Below are positions 23,973 to 30,364 of a stretch of 30,364 nt of DNA, piece by piece; the first letter of the stretch is position 1; each line of letters starts with the position of its first letter. Source of the stretch: JBCAWW01 sp039024315 (GTDB lineage: Bacteria; Bacteroidota; Bacteroidia; J057). The stretch is from the NCBI GenBank assembly GCA_039024315.1, contig JBCCQN010000090.1, forward strand, positions 1 to 30,364, written 5' to 3'. Made by a program: the position numbers and the translations under genes. The notes under the pieces are model-generated. The model searched no databases. It was given only the letters and a program-made list of their open reading frames with translations, and had not been told where the DNA came from.

Positions 23973-26900
23973 ATGAAATCTCCCCATAGGCTTTTAGGAT
24001 ACTGCCTACTATTTGGCCTCCTAAATGTTTTTTTTCCAGCTTGCGGGCCAGCGCTTCCGGCAGAGGTTGCGCTTGAATATCAAAAGCTAGACGAAGAGCT
24101 TGACTTCAATCTACATGTCAAACCCATTCTTTCGGACAAATGCTTTGCTTGCCATGGCCCAGATCAGGCAAAACAAGCTGCAGGCCTGAGGCTGGATTTG
24201 GATAGTACGGCTTTTGCAGAGTTAGCGGAATCTCCTGGTCAATTTGCCATCAAAGCTGGAGATTTAGCCCAATCTCAAGTCTTTCATCGCATCATCTCCG
24301 ATGATCCCGAACAAATCATGCCACCGCCCGAATTCAAAGTAGAACTTAGTAATTATGAAAAAGCCGTTCTGATCAAATGGATAGAAGATGGCGCAAAATA
24401 TAAAGCTCATTGGGCCTTTATCCCACCTAGTGAGCCTAGCGTTCCGCGCAGCGGTAATAATAACAAAACCGAAAATCCAATAGATCAATTTGTCCTCGCC
24501 AAACTGTCGGAGCTAGGCCTATCTCCTGCTCCCCCAGCCGCTAAGGCACAACTTCTCCGTAGGCTAAGCCTTGACCTCACGGGTCTGCCTCCCACCCAAG
24601 CCGAAACGCAAGCCTTTTTAGCTGACAATTCAGAAAATGCTTATCTAAAACAAGTAGATAGATTGCTCGCCTCAGAGCACTATGGCGAAAAAATGGCCAC
24701 CGACTGGATGGATTTGGCGAGGTATTCAGATACTTACGGTTATCAAGTAGATCGGTATCGTGATATGAGCCCTTGGCGAGATTGGGTGATCAAGGCATTT
24801 AATGAAAATATGCCCTACGATCAGTTTGTTACTTGGCAGCTTGCCGGAGACTTACTGCCAAATGCAAGCAGAGAACAAATTCTAGCCACTGGCTTTAACC
24901 GCCTGCACCCCCAAAATATGGAAGGGGGCATTGTAGATGAAGAATTTCGAGTAGAGTACGTTTCTGATCGGGTTTCTGTATTGGGGGACGGCCTGCTTGG
25001 ATTGACGCTTTCTTGTGCCAAATGCCATGATCATAAATACGACCCGATCTCTCAGAAAGACTACTATCAAGTTTACAGCTTTTTTAATAATGTCAACGAA
25101 ACAGGGCAGATTTCTTGGGACAAGGGTACCCCAGTCCCGACCCTGATGTTACCGACCAATGGACAGGAAGCAAAATTGGATTCTCTCAAGCGAGTGGTGA
25201 AGCAAGCTGAGACCTCGCTCAAGGAAATCAGTGAGCAAGAAAAAAAACAAATAGAGCAATGGATTGAGCAAAAAACTTACCGTAAACTCAGCTCCAGTGC
25301 TCCCCAAAAATCTCAAAAAGCATTTTATCGGTTAGAAAATACGCCCATTACCAATGCCATAAATCCGCGGCAAAAGGCCAAGATGGACCGAGAATTTTCC
25401 GCCCGAGAAATTCCCCATTTTATCAAGGGATATCAAGGCAGGGGCCTTCAATTAGATGGTGATGCTTGGCTAGATCTAAAGGGAGTGGGCATCTTTAAGC
25501 GTAATGATCCTTTTACGATCTCGCTGTGGATCAATCTGCCTGATACTTTGCAGGAAGGCGTTATTTTTCACAAAAACAAAGGCACCCGACTCCATAGCTA
25601 CCGGGGCTACCATCTTTATCTTAAAGACAATAAACTTGAGTGGATGATGGCACATACCTGGCCAGAAAACGCCATCATCCTGCGCAGCCATGAAGAGGTA
25701 CCCAAAAATCAATGGATTAATCTCAGCTTGACATATGATGGATCCAGCCAAGCCGCGGGATGCAAGCTCTACCTAAACGGAGAGGAGATGGCCCTTCAGA
25801 TCGAAAAAGACAACCTATATAAAGACATCATTTTCCATAATCTCCGCGATGTCATTTATGCCAGTCCCATTGAGCCCAATCTTCAAATCGGCGCGAGGTG
25901 GCGGGGGCTAGGTATCAAGGGGGCTAAGGTAGATAATATCAGGGTCTATGATCGCTCATTGTCTTTCATTGAGGTGCAGCAGTTAGCAGGGACTGATTTC
26001 ATCAGAACGCTTATTCAAAAAGGGCTCGCTCAACTTAATGCCTTCGATAAGGAGGCTTTAAGACAATACTATCTCGCCAATCTTTCACTGGATTATCAAG
26101 AGGCCCAAAAGCGATTAAAGGACCTCAGACGTGTGTATGTAGATAGTGTCGAAAAGGTCAAGGAAGTCATGGTCATGCAAGAAATGCCGGAGCCTCGCCA
26201 AACTTTCATCCTCAACCGAGGGGTTTATGATGACTATGGCGAAGCGGTCAATCCCAATACCCTCAGTAGTTTACCTGCTATGCCGGCTGATTTGCCGAAA
26301 AACCGCTTAGGACTCGCAGAATGGCTCTTTTTACCTCAGCACCCCTTGACCGCAAGAGTAGCCGTCAACCGATATTGGCAGCAATATTTTGGGCAGGGCT
26401 TAGTCAAAACCACCCAAGACTTTGGCAACCAAGGGGAGTTGCCTAGTCATCCAGAGTTATTGGATTGGCTAGCGATACAGTTTGAAGCCTCAAATTGGGA
26501 TGTCAAAGCTTTACAGAGATTAATTGTTACTTCTGCCACCTACCGCCAAAGTTCTTTTGCTGATGCGGAACTACTAGCATTGGACAAAGAAAACAAATGG
26601 CTCGCCAGAGGTCCCAAGATGAGACTAAGTAGCGAGATGATGCGCGACAATGCTTTATCGGCTAGCGGCTTGCTCAATCAAAAATTGGGCGGCGAGAGTG
26701 TCAGACCTTATCAACCCGATGGGCTCTGGCTCATGAACGGTGGTAAGTACGTCCCTGATGATGGCCAAAAACTCTATCGTCGTAGTTTTTACACCATCTG
26801 GAAAAGAACCGTCCCCAACCCTACCCTAGCGACCTTTGACCAGCCTGAACGCAATATCTGTACGGTGAAAAGGCAAAAAACCAATACGCCATTGCAAGCT

Positions 26901-27227
26901 CTGGTGCTTCTCAATGACCCAACTTATGTCGAAGTGGCCAAAGTGATGGGAGAGCAAATGGCGCGGCAGCCTAATCCGCAAAACAGTATCGTCAATGCCT
27001 ATGAGCGATTGACAGGCAAATCTCCCAATGATCGGGAATTAGCAATATTACTTTCTCTGCAAAAGCTTGAATATGAAAACTTTAAGGTTCATCCTCCGAA
27101 AACCAAAGGCTGGTTAGAAACGGGTCAATACCAAGTAGATGATACTTTAGACCCAGCTTTGATTGCTTCTTATGCGGTCGTCGCCAGTACCATACTCAAT
27201 AGCGATGCCGCCATTACCAAAAGATAG
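23973..27227 (+). CDS. PSD1 cytochrome - DUF1549 - LamG - DUF1553 lipoprotein
   Basis: 1084 residues. The lipoprotein signal has Cys24 (FFPAC). A planctomycete cytochrome C (PSD1) domain at about 45-125 has haem site CFACH (57-61). DUF1549 at about 165-375 (NPIDQFVLAKL ... LRRLSLDLTGLPPT ... DWMDLARYSDTYGYQ) includes a second CAKCH site (348-352). A LamG/concanavalin-like insert occupies about 475-665 (FTISLWINLPDT ... LQIGARWRGLGIKGAKVDNIRVYDRSL), followed by DUF1553 at about 770-1060 (PQHPLTARVAVNRYWQQYFGQGLVKTTQDFGNQG). The architecture is best known from Planctomycetes and Verrucomicrobia, where such genes pair with DUF1501 genes and are widespread near polysaccharide degradation genes. 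Biochemical function is unproven. The next gene (DUF1501) starts 4 bp after the stop. The gene is divergent from the LuxR-type regulator. Confidence 0.9.
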   Translation: MKSPHRLLGYCLLFGLLNVFFPACGPALPAEVALEYQKLDEELDFNLHVKPILSDKCFACHGPDQAKQAAGLRLDLDSTAFAELAESPGQFAIKAGDLAQSQVFHRIISDDPEQIMPPPEFKVELSNYEKAVLIKWIEDGAKYKAHWAFIPPSEPSVPRSGNNNKTENPIDQFVLAKLSELGLSPAPPAAKAQLLRRLSLDLTGLPPTQAETQAFLADNSENAYLKQVDRLLASEHYGEKMATDWMDLARYSDTYGYQVDRYRDMSPWRDWVIKAFNENMPYDQFVTWQLAGDLLPNASREQILATGFNRLHPQNMEGGIVDEEFRVEYVSDRVSVLGDGLLGLTLSCAKCHDHKYDPISQKDYYQVYSFFNNVNETGQISWDKGTPVPTLMLPTNGQEAKLDSLKRVVKQAETSLKEISEQEKKQIEQWIEQKTYRKLSSSAPQKSQKAFYRLENTPITNAINPRQKAKMDREFSAREIPHFIKGYQGRGLQLDGDAWLDLKGVGIFKRNDPFTISLWINLPDTLQEGVIFHKNKGTRLHSYRGYHLYLKDNKLEWMMAHTWPENAIILRSHEEVPKNQWINLSLTYDGSSQAAGCKLYLNGEEMALQIEKDNLYKDIIFHNLRDVIYASPIEPNLQIGARWRGLGIKGAKVDNIRVYDRSLSFIEVQQLAGTDFIRTLIQKGLAQLNAFDKEALRQYYLANLSLDYQEAQKRLKDLRRVYVDSVEKVKEVMVMQEMPEPRQTFILNRGVYDDYGEAVNPNTLSSLPAMPADLPKNRLGLAEWLFLPQHPLTARVAVNRYWQQYFGQGLVKTTQDFGNQGELPSHPELLDWLAIQFEASNWDVKALQRLIVTSATYRQSSFADAELLALDKENKWLARGPKMRLSSEMMRDNALSASGLLNQKLGGESVRPYQPDGLWLMNGGKYVPDDGQKLYRRSFYTIWKRTVPNPTLATFDQPERNICTVKRQKTNTPLQALVLLNDPTYVEVAKVMGEQMARQPNPQNSIVNAYERLTGKSPNDRELAILLSLQKLEYENFKVHPPKTKGWLETGQYQVDDTLDPALIASYAVVASTILNSDAAITKR
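24438..24454 (+). repeat. Dispersed hairpin repeat, copy 11 (stem CCGC/GCGG)
   Basis: AGCGTT is followed by CCGC-GCA-GCGG, a perfect stem. It lies in the linker between the PSD1 haem domain and DUF1549, read as SVPRSG, the same reading as copy 5 in an unrelated gene. Confidence 0.55.
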
Positions 27228-27231
27228 TCCT

Positions 27232-28737
27232 ATGAAAAAGCTCAATATCCAATCGCTATACTCTAATCCTGATATTCGTCGCCTCTCTCAAAAAATAGAT
27301 AGACGTCGATTTCTCACCCAAACCTCCTTGGGCCTTGGCGCTACCGCCTTAGCGCTCTTGTTGGGTGGTGGGAGTGCCTTGGGGCGTTCTTTTACTTCAC
27401 CGCTGCGCGGAACGCTTAGACCCCATGGCGGCCTACCTGATTTACCACACTTTGCACCCAAAGCCAAAAGAATCGTTTACCTCTTTCAAAGCGGAGGGCC
27501 CTCCCAATTTGAGACCTACGACTACAAACCTCAGCTCAAGGAGCTTTTTGGCCGAGAATTACCGCCATCGGTACGCCAAGGTCAGCGCCTTACTAGTATG
27601 AGTGCCTCCCAATCCTCTTTGCCGATTGTACCCTCTCTTTACAACTTTAAGCAGTATGGCAAAAGCGGGGCTTGGGTCAGTGAACTAATGCCATATACGG
27701 CCGAAATGGTGGACGACATCTGCTTTATCAAGTCGATGTACACCGAGCAAATCAATCACGATCCGGCCATCACTTTTTTTCAAACTGGCCACCAATTACC
27801 AGGGCGTCCTTCGATCGGCGCTTGGCTGAGCTATGGTTTAGGTTCAGACAATAACAATCTCCCCACCTTTATCACGCTGGTATCAAAAAAAGGCGGCGGA
27901 CAGCCCCTGTATTCTCGCCTTTGGGGCAATGGCTTCTTGCCCACAGAGCATCAGGGCGTACAGTTTCGCTCGGGCAAAGATCCCGTCCTTTTTCTCAACA
28001 ATCCAGAGAATTATGATGGAGAGGACCGTGCTCGCATGTTGGCTCATCTCAAGCAACTCAATGAAGTGCAAAATGAGGCCTATGGCGATCCAGAAATAGA
28101 CGCTCGGATTGCTCAGTACGAAATGGCTTTTCGGATGCAGACTTCTGTACCAGAAGTTACCGATATGTCAGACGAACCAGATTATATCTTCGATATGTAT
28201 GGGGCAGAAAGTCGCGATCCCGGCACTTATGCCGCAAACTGCCTGATGGCAAGGCGACTGCTTGAAAAAGGAGTCAAATTTGTACAATTGTACCAACGAG
28301 GTTGGGACCAGCATATCGGCCTGCCCAATCGGATCAAACACCAGTGCCGTATGACTGACCAACCGACTGCGGCCTTGCTCAAAGACCTCAAGCAGCGAGG
28401 CATGCTCGAGGACACCTTAGTCATCTGGGGAGGTGAATTTGGCAGAACCGTTTACTCCCAAGGCAAACTGACCCCGCTTAGTTATGGTCGAGATCATCAT
28501 CCACGCTGTTTTACCATGTGGATGGCAGGGGCCGGTATAAAACCTGGTATGACCTATGGTGAAACCGACGAGTTTAGCTATAATATTGTCAAGGATCCTG
28601 TCCATGTACATGACTTTCACGCTACCTTATTGCATCTTATGGGGGTAGATCATGAACGTCTTACCTACAAACATCAAGGGAGAAGATTTAGATTGACTGA
28701 CGTTCACGGTCATATCGTATCTGAAATATTAAGCTAA
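27232..28737 (+). CDS. DUF1501 protein, Tat-exported
   Basis: 501 residues from the ATG at 27232, 4 bp after the PSD1 stop. I chose it because it opens a Tat signal (DRRRFLTQTSLGLGATALALLLGG), whereas further-upstream starts overlap the previous gene. DUF1501 hallmarks are present: AKRIVYLFQSGGPSQFETYDYKP near residue 80, TFFQTGHQLPGRPSIGAWLSYGLG, GTYAANCLMARRLLEKGVKFVQLYQRGWDQH, TLVIWGGEFGRTVYSQG, GRDHHPRCFTMWMAGAGIKPGMTYGETDEF and HVHDFHATLLHLMGVDHE. The fold is alkaline-phosphatase/sulfatase-like, but the nucleophile position of that superfamily is not evident to me, so hydrolase activity is uncertain. It is the standard partner of PSD1/DUF1549/DUF1553 proteins and translocates folded through Tat, consistent with a cofactor or metal loaded in the cytoplasm. 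A hairpin repeat lies within the segment after the signal peptide. Confidence 0.92.
   Translation: MKKLNIQSLYSNPDIRRLSQKIDRRRFLTQTSLGLGATALALLLGGGSALGRSFTSPLRGTLRPHGGLPDLPHFAPKAKRIVYLFQSGGPSQFETYDYKPQLKELFGRELPPSVRQGQRLTSMSASQSSLPIVPSLYNFKQYGKSGAWVSELMPYTAEMVDDICFIKSMYTEQINHDPAITFFQTGHQLPGRPSIGAWLSYGLGSDNNNLPTFITLVSKKGGGQPLYSRLWGNGFLPTEHQGVQFRSGKDPVLFLNNPENYDGEDRARMLAHLKQLNEVQNEAYGDPEIDARIAQYEMAFRMQTSVPEVTDMSDEPDYIFDMYGAESRDPGTYAANCLMARRLLEKGVKFVQLYQRGWDQHIGLPNRIKHQCRMTDQPTAALLKDLKQRGMLEDTLVIWGGEFGRTVYSQGKLTPLSYGRDHHPRCFTMWMAGAGIKPGMTYGETDEFSYNIVKDPVHVHDFHATLLHLMGVDHERLTYKHQGRRFRLTDVHGHIVSEILS
27400..27417 (-). repeat. Dispersed hairpin repeat, copy 12 (stem CCGC/GCGG)
   Basis: On the minus strand AAGCGTT is followed by CCGC-GCA-GCGG. 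Apart from orientation it matches copy 11 over the whole element. It lies in the DUF1501 gene just after the Tat signal and is read as SPLRGTLR, probably in a flexible segment. Confidence 0.55.
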
Positions 28738-28743
28738 TCGCTC

Positions 28744-29856
28744 ATGCCAAATAGAAGAAACTTTGTCAAAACGGGCCTAGCTGCATCACTTGGAGCAGTA
28801 GCGTTTCCCGCTTTAGGGGCCAATGTAGGAAAGCATAAACGCCAAAGGCAAGGCGATATCATATTGGGGCATGGCGATTACCAATACAAATTAGTTTCCG
28901 ATTGGGCCAAGCTGAGTTCACTCCGTAATCCGCTACTCAATTGCCATGAGATGGTGATGGATCGCCAAGGGCGATTGATTATGATTGGGGATCATACCGA
29001 TAATAATGTTCTGATATTTGATAAGTCAGGCAAACTGCTTGATTATTGGGGGACAGCCTATCCTGGAGGACATGGATTGACGCTTTCGCAGGAGGGTGAA
29101 GAAGATTTTCTCTTTTTGGCGGATTCCGGTTGGTATTTGGATAAACAGGGCAAATGGATCAAGCATAACGGACGCGTCAGCAAAACCACCTTAGATGGTA
29201 GGGTCATTTTTGATATAGGGCACCCTCAAACCATCGGAGAATACGAAGCTGGCAAACATTTTTGCCCTACTGAGATCGCCATTGGGCCTAATGGAGACAT
29301 TTATGTTGCCGATGGTTATGGCCAAGATTATATCCTTCAATACGACGCTCAAGGGCGATTTATCCGCAAATGGGGCGGGCATGACAATGAGGATCCCCAT
29401 TACAACCTGCATAATGCCCACGGGGTGTCCATTGACTTGCGAGATCCCGCCAATCCTTATGTGGTTTGCTCCTCCCGTAGTGATAATGCTTTTAAATTCT
29501 TTAGTCTCGACGGGAAATATATAAAGACCCTCCATCTCCCCAATATGTGGGTATGTAGAGCTGTATTTGATAACAACAATCTCTACGCTGGGGTTTGTTG
29601 GTCAATACCGGAGGGAGGAAAGTTTGACTGGCAAGCCCACACTGGTTTTATGACCATACTAGAAGGCGACAAAGTAGTTTCCTCTCCAGGAGGGACAGCG
29701 CCGGTTTACCAAGGCCAAGTACTTCAACCGACCCATCAGCTCGCAGACCGACCTATCTTCCATGGTCATGATGTCTGTGTCGATGAGGATAAAAATCTTT
29801 ATATCTGTCAATGGAACGCAAATAATAGCGCTCCCCTGAAACTAGAACGCATTTAG
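28744..29856 (+). CDS. NHL-repeat six-bladed propeller protein, Tat-exported
   Basis: 370 residues. It starts 6 bp after the DUF1501 stop. The Tat signal (MPNRRNFVKTGLAASLGAVAFPALGA) fits extracytoplasmic export. NHL-like blades follow: CHEMVMDRQGRLIMIGDHTDNNVLIFDKSGKLLDYWG, CPTEIAIGPNGDIYVADGYGQDYILQYDAQGRFIRKWGG, NAHGVSIDLRDPANPYVVCSSRSDNAFKFFSLDGKYIKTL and HGHDVCVDEDKNLYICQW. Conserved His-containing blade edges (CHE, HNAHG, HGHDV) recall the metal-binding centre of peptidyl-hydroxyglycine alpha-amidating lyase-type propellers, but the family assignment is tentative. It is the last gene of the PSD1-DUF1501-NHL operon and could be a lyase, a dehydrogenase-like enzyme or a binding partner. 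No cysteine haem motif is present. Confidence 0.87.
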   Translation: MPNRRNFVKTGLAASLGAVAFPALGANVGKHKRQRQGDIILGHGDYQYKLVSDWAKLSSLRNPLLNCHEMVMDRQGRLIMIGDHTDNNVLIFDKSGKLLDYWGTAYPGGHGLTLSQEGEEDFLFLADSGWYLDKQGKWIKHNGRVSKTTLDGRVIFDIGHPQTIGEYEAGKHFCPTEIAIGPNGDIYVADGYGQDYILQYDAQGRFIRKWGGHDNEDPHYNLHNAHGVSIDLRDPANPYVVCSSRSDNAFKFFSLDGKYIKTLHLPNMWVCRAVFDNNNLYAGVCWSIPEGGKFDWQAHTGFMTILEGDKVVSSPGGTAPVYQGQVLQPTHQLADRPIFHGHDVCVDEDKNLYICQWNANNSAPLKLERI

Positions 29857-29867
29857 GCGCTAGAGAC

Positions 29868-29885
29868 AAGCGTTCTGCGCAGCGG
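29868..29885 (+). repeat. Dispersed hairpin repeat, copy 13 (stem CTGC/GCGG, one G-U)
   Basis: AAGCGTT is followed by CTGC-GCA-GCGG; the single change from copy 11 keeps pairing as a G-U wobble in RNA. It starts 12 bp after the NHL stop in non-coding DNA, so protein constraint cannot explain it. Confidence 0.55.
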
Positions 29886-29886
29886 T

Positions 29887-29926
29887 CCCTTATAAGTAGA
29901 GAGTACAAAGTATTAAGTATAAAGGG
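29887..29926. terminator. Weak possible terminator between convergent genes
   Basis: CCCTTATA (29887-29894) can pair with TATAAAGGG (29918-29926) with one bulged base; a second weak pair is GGGCA (29924-29928) with TGCCC (29942-29946). No strong stem or T-run is evident. The remainder of 29857-30096 shows nothing else I can assign. Confidence 0.25.
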
Positions 29927-30096
29927 CATTATGTAACTTATTGCCCAATATGCTAGCGTCCTATTGTAGATATTTTTGGCGTAATACTAAAGGCAAAAGT
30001 ACCCAGTAAGTAGAAGCGAAAAATGGCTTTTTGGGATTATATAGCCCGATCTTTAGCCTCTGTATACTGGATACTTTTATCTAAGTACTTAAAACC

Positions 30097-30364
30097 CTAC
30101 GGCCGCAAGGATACCTCCGCCAAAGTAAGGTTGTCTAGGTACAGTTTTACAGCCTCTGGATTCGCGCCGTTAAATCCGCGAATCATCAAGCTCTTAGCGC
30201 CGGAAGTGCTAAAATTGACAAAAGCAGAGCTATAGACCCATTCGTTGGTCGGATACGTAGCCGCTAGCGTCGGATTGCCTCCGATCCCCCAATCAGTATC
30301 AGGATCCCAATACAAGCGAATGTCAGGCGCGAGTCCCATAGGCGGATTATTGCCCAAGTCTTCA
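30097..30364 (-). CDS. C-terminal end of an extracellular protein, carbohydrate-binding-like fold (partial)
   Basis: The minus-strand frame is open from the right edge to a TAG at 30097-30099, giving about 89 residues (EDLGNNPPMGLAPDIRLYWDPD ... EWVYSSAFVNFSTSGAKSLMIRGFNGANPEAVKLYLDNLTLAEVSLRP). The alternating hydrophobic pattern and a terminal LYLDNLTL strand resemble the last strands of a beta-sandwich carbohydrate-binding or discoidin-like module, where a phrase such as xxYxDNVxL is common; this is only a fold-level guess. No T9SS tail is present on this end, so the protein is not sorted by the type-A route. The N-terminus lies outside the window and I do not assign a function. Confidence 0.55.
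   Translation of the reverse strand, partial: EDLGNNPPMGLAPDIRLYWDPDTDWGIGGNPTLAATYPTNEWVYSSAFVNFSTSGAKSLMIRGFNGANPEAVKLYLDNLTLAEVSLRP

Noticed and set aside
27163..27231. Upstream start for DUF1501 overlapping the PSD1 gene
   Set aside because: The ATG at 27232 directly precedes the Tat signal and gives a 4-bp gap; the extension has no family similarity.
30131..30138. TTGTCTAG copy at the right edge
   Set aside because: It is inside the coding end of the partial gene (LYLDN) and not near a start, so I count it as the expected chance occurrence.
1..30364. Mobile element, CRISPR array, tRNA or rRNA, toxin-antitoxin or phage-defence genes
   Set aside because: No transposase, integrase, regularly spaced repeats, tRNA-like folds or recognised defence domains were seen on either strand.

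Overview
The window looks like a marine or aquatic Bacteroidota chromosome, probably Saprospiria/Lewinella-like (the class is an inference). The basis is a SusC/SusD pair, C-terminal type IX secretion (T9SS) sorting tails, several FG-GAP/VCBS + ASPIC/UnbV proteins, few recognisable Shine-Dalgarno sites, and at least one TAnnTTTG-type -7 element. There is no rRNA, tRNA, CRISPR array, transposase or phage gene. Both ends cut through genes.

Layout, left to right. (1) 1-839, minus: 5' portion of a PfkB-family 2-keto-3-deoxygluconate kinase. (2) 987-6724, minus: two translationally coupled secreted T9SS proteins. The first transcribed is a 1336-residue fusion of an FG-GAP/ASPIC propeller with a complete vanadium-haloperoxidase-type active site; the second is a smaller FG-GAP/ASPIC protein. 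(3) 6923-7645, plus: a small T9SS-sorted secreted protein transcribed divergently from the fusion. (4) 7695-15368, minus: a tight three-gene operon of a 1.1-kaa FG-GAP/ASPIC lipoprotein, a CRTAC1-like FG-GAP/ASPIC lipoprotein, and a membrane-anchored multiheme cytochrome with TPR repeats. (5) 15450-21747, minus: MFS sugar porter, SusC, SusD, closed by a 13-bp perfect hairpin. (6) 21981-23618, minus: a TPR / coiled-coil / transmembrane / LuxR-HTH regulator. (7) 23973-29856, plus: a PSD1-DUF1549-LamG-DUF1553 cytochrome lipoprotein, a Tat-exported DUF1501 protein and a Tat-exported NHL propeller. (8) 30097-30364, minus: C-terminal end of an unidentified extracellular protein.

The most plausible joint reading (inference) is an uptake-and-processing locus for an organic substrate. 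SusC/SusD would import it across the outer membrane and the MFS porter across the inner membrane. The KDG kinase would feed 2-keto-3-deoxy sugar acids into central metabolism. Surface FG-GAP/ASPIC proteins, a haloperoxidase-like enzyme and two sets of haem proteins would do oxidative or binding work outside the cytoplasm. No glycoside hydrolase, polysaccharide lyase or sulfatase is visible, so this is not an ordinary polysaccharide utilisation locus.

Two patterns cut across the genes. First, the octamer TTGTCTAG occurs in five of the intergenic regions and overlaps -7-like sequence at some of them, suggesting a shared promoter or operator element. Second, a short element, AGCGTT followed by a 4-bp stem / about 3-nt loop / 4-bp stem, occurs about fourteen times on both strands, inside and between genes. 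Its stem sequences co-vary (CCGC/GCGG, CGGC/GCCG, CCCC/GGGG, CTCG/CGAG), the signature expected of a dispersed hairpin repeat family.
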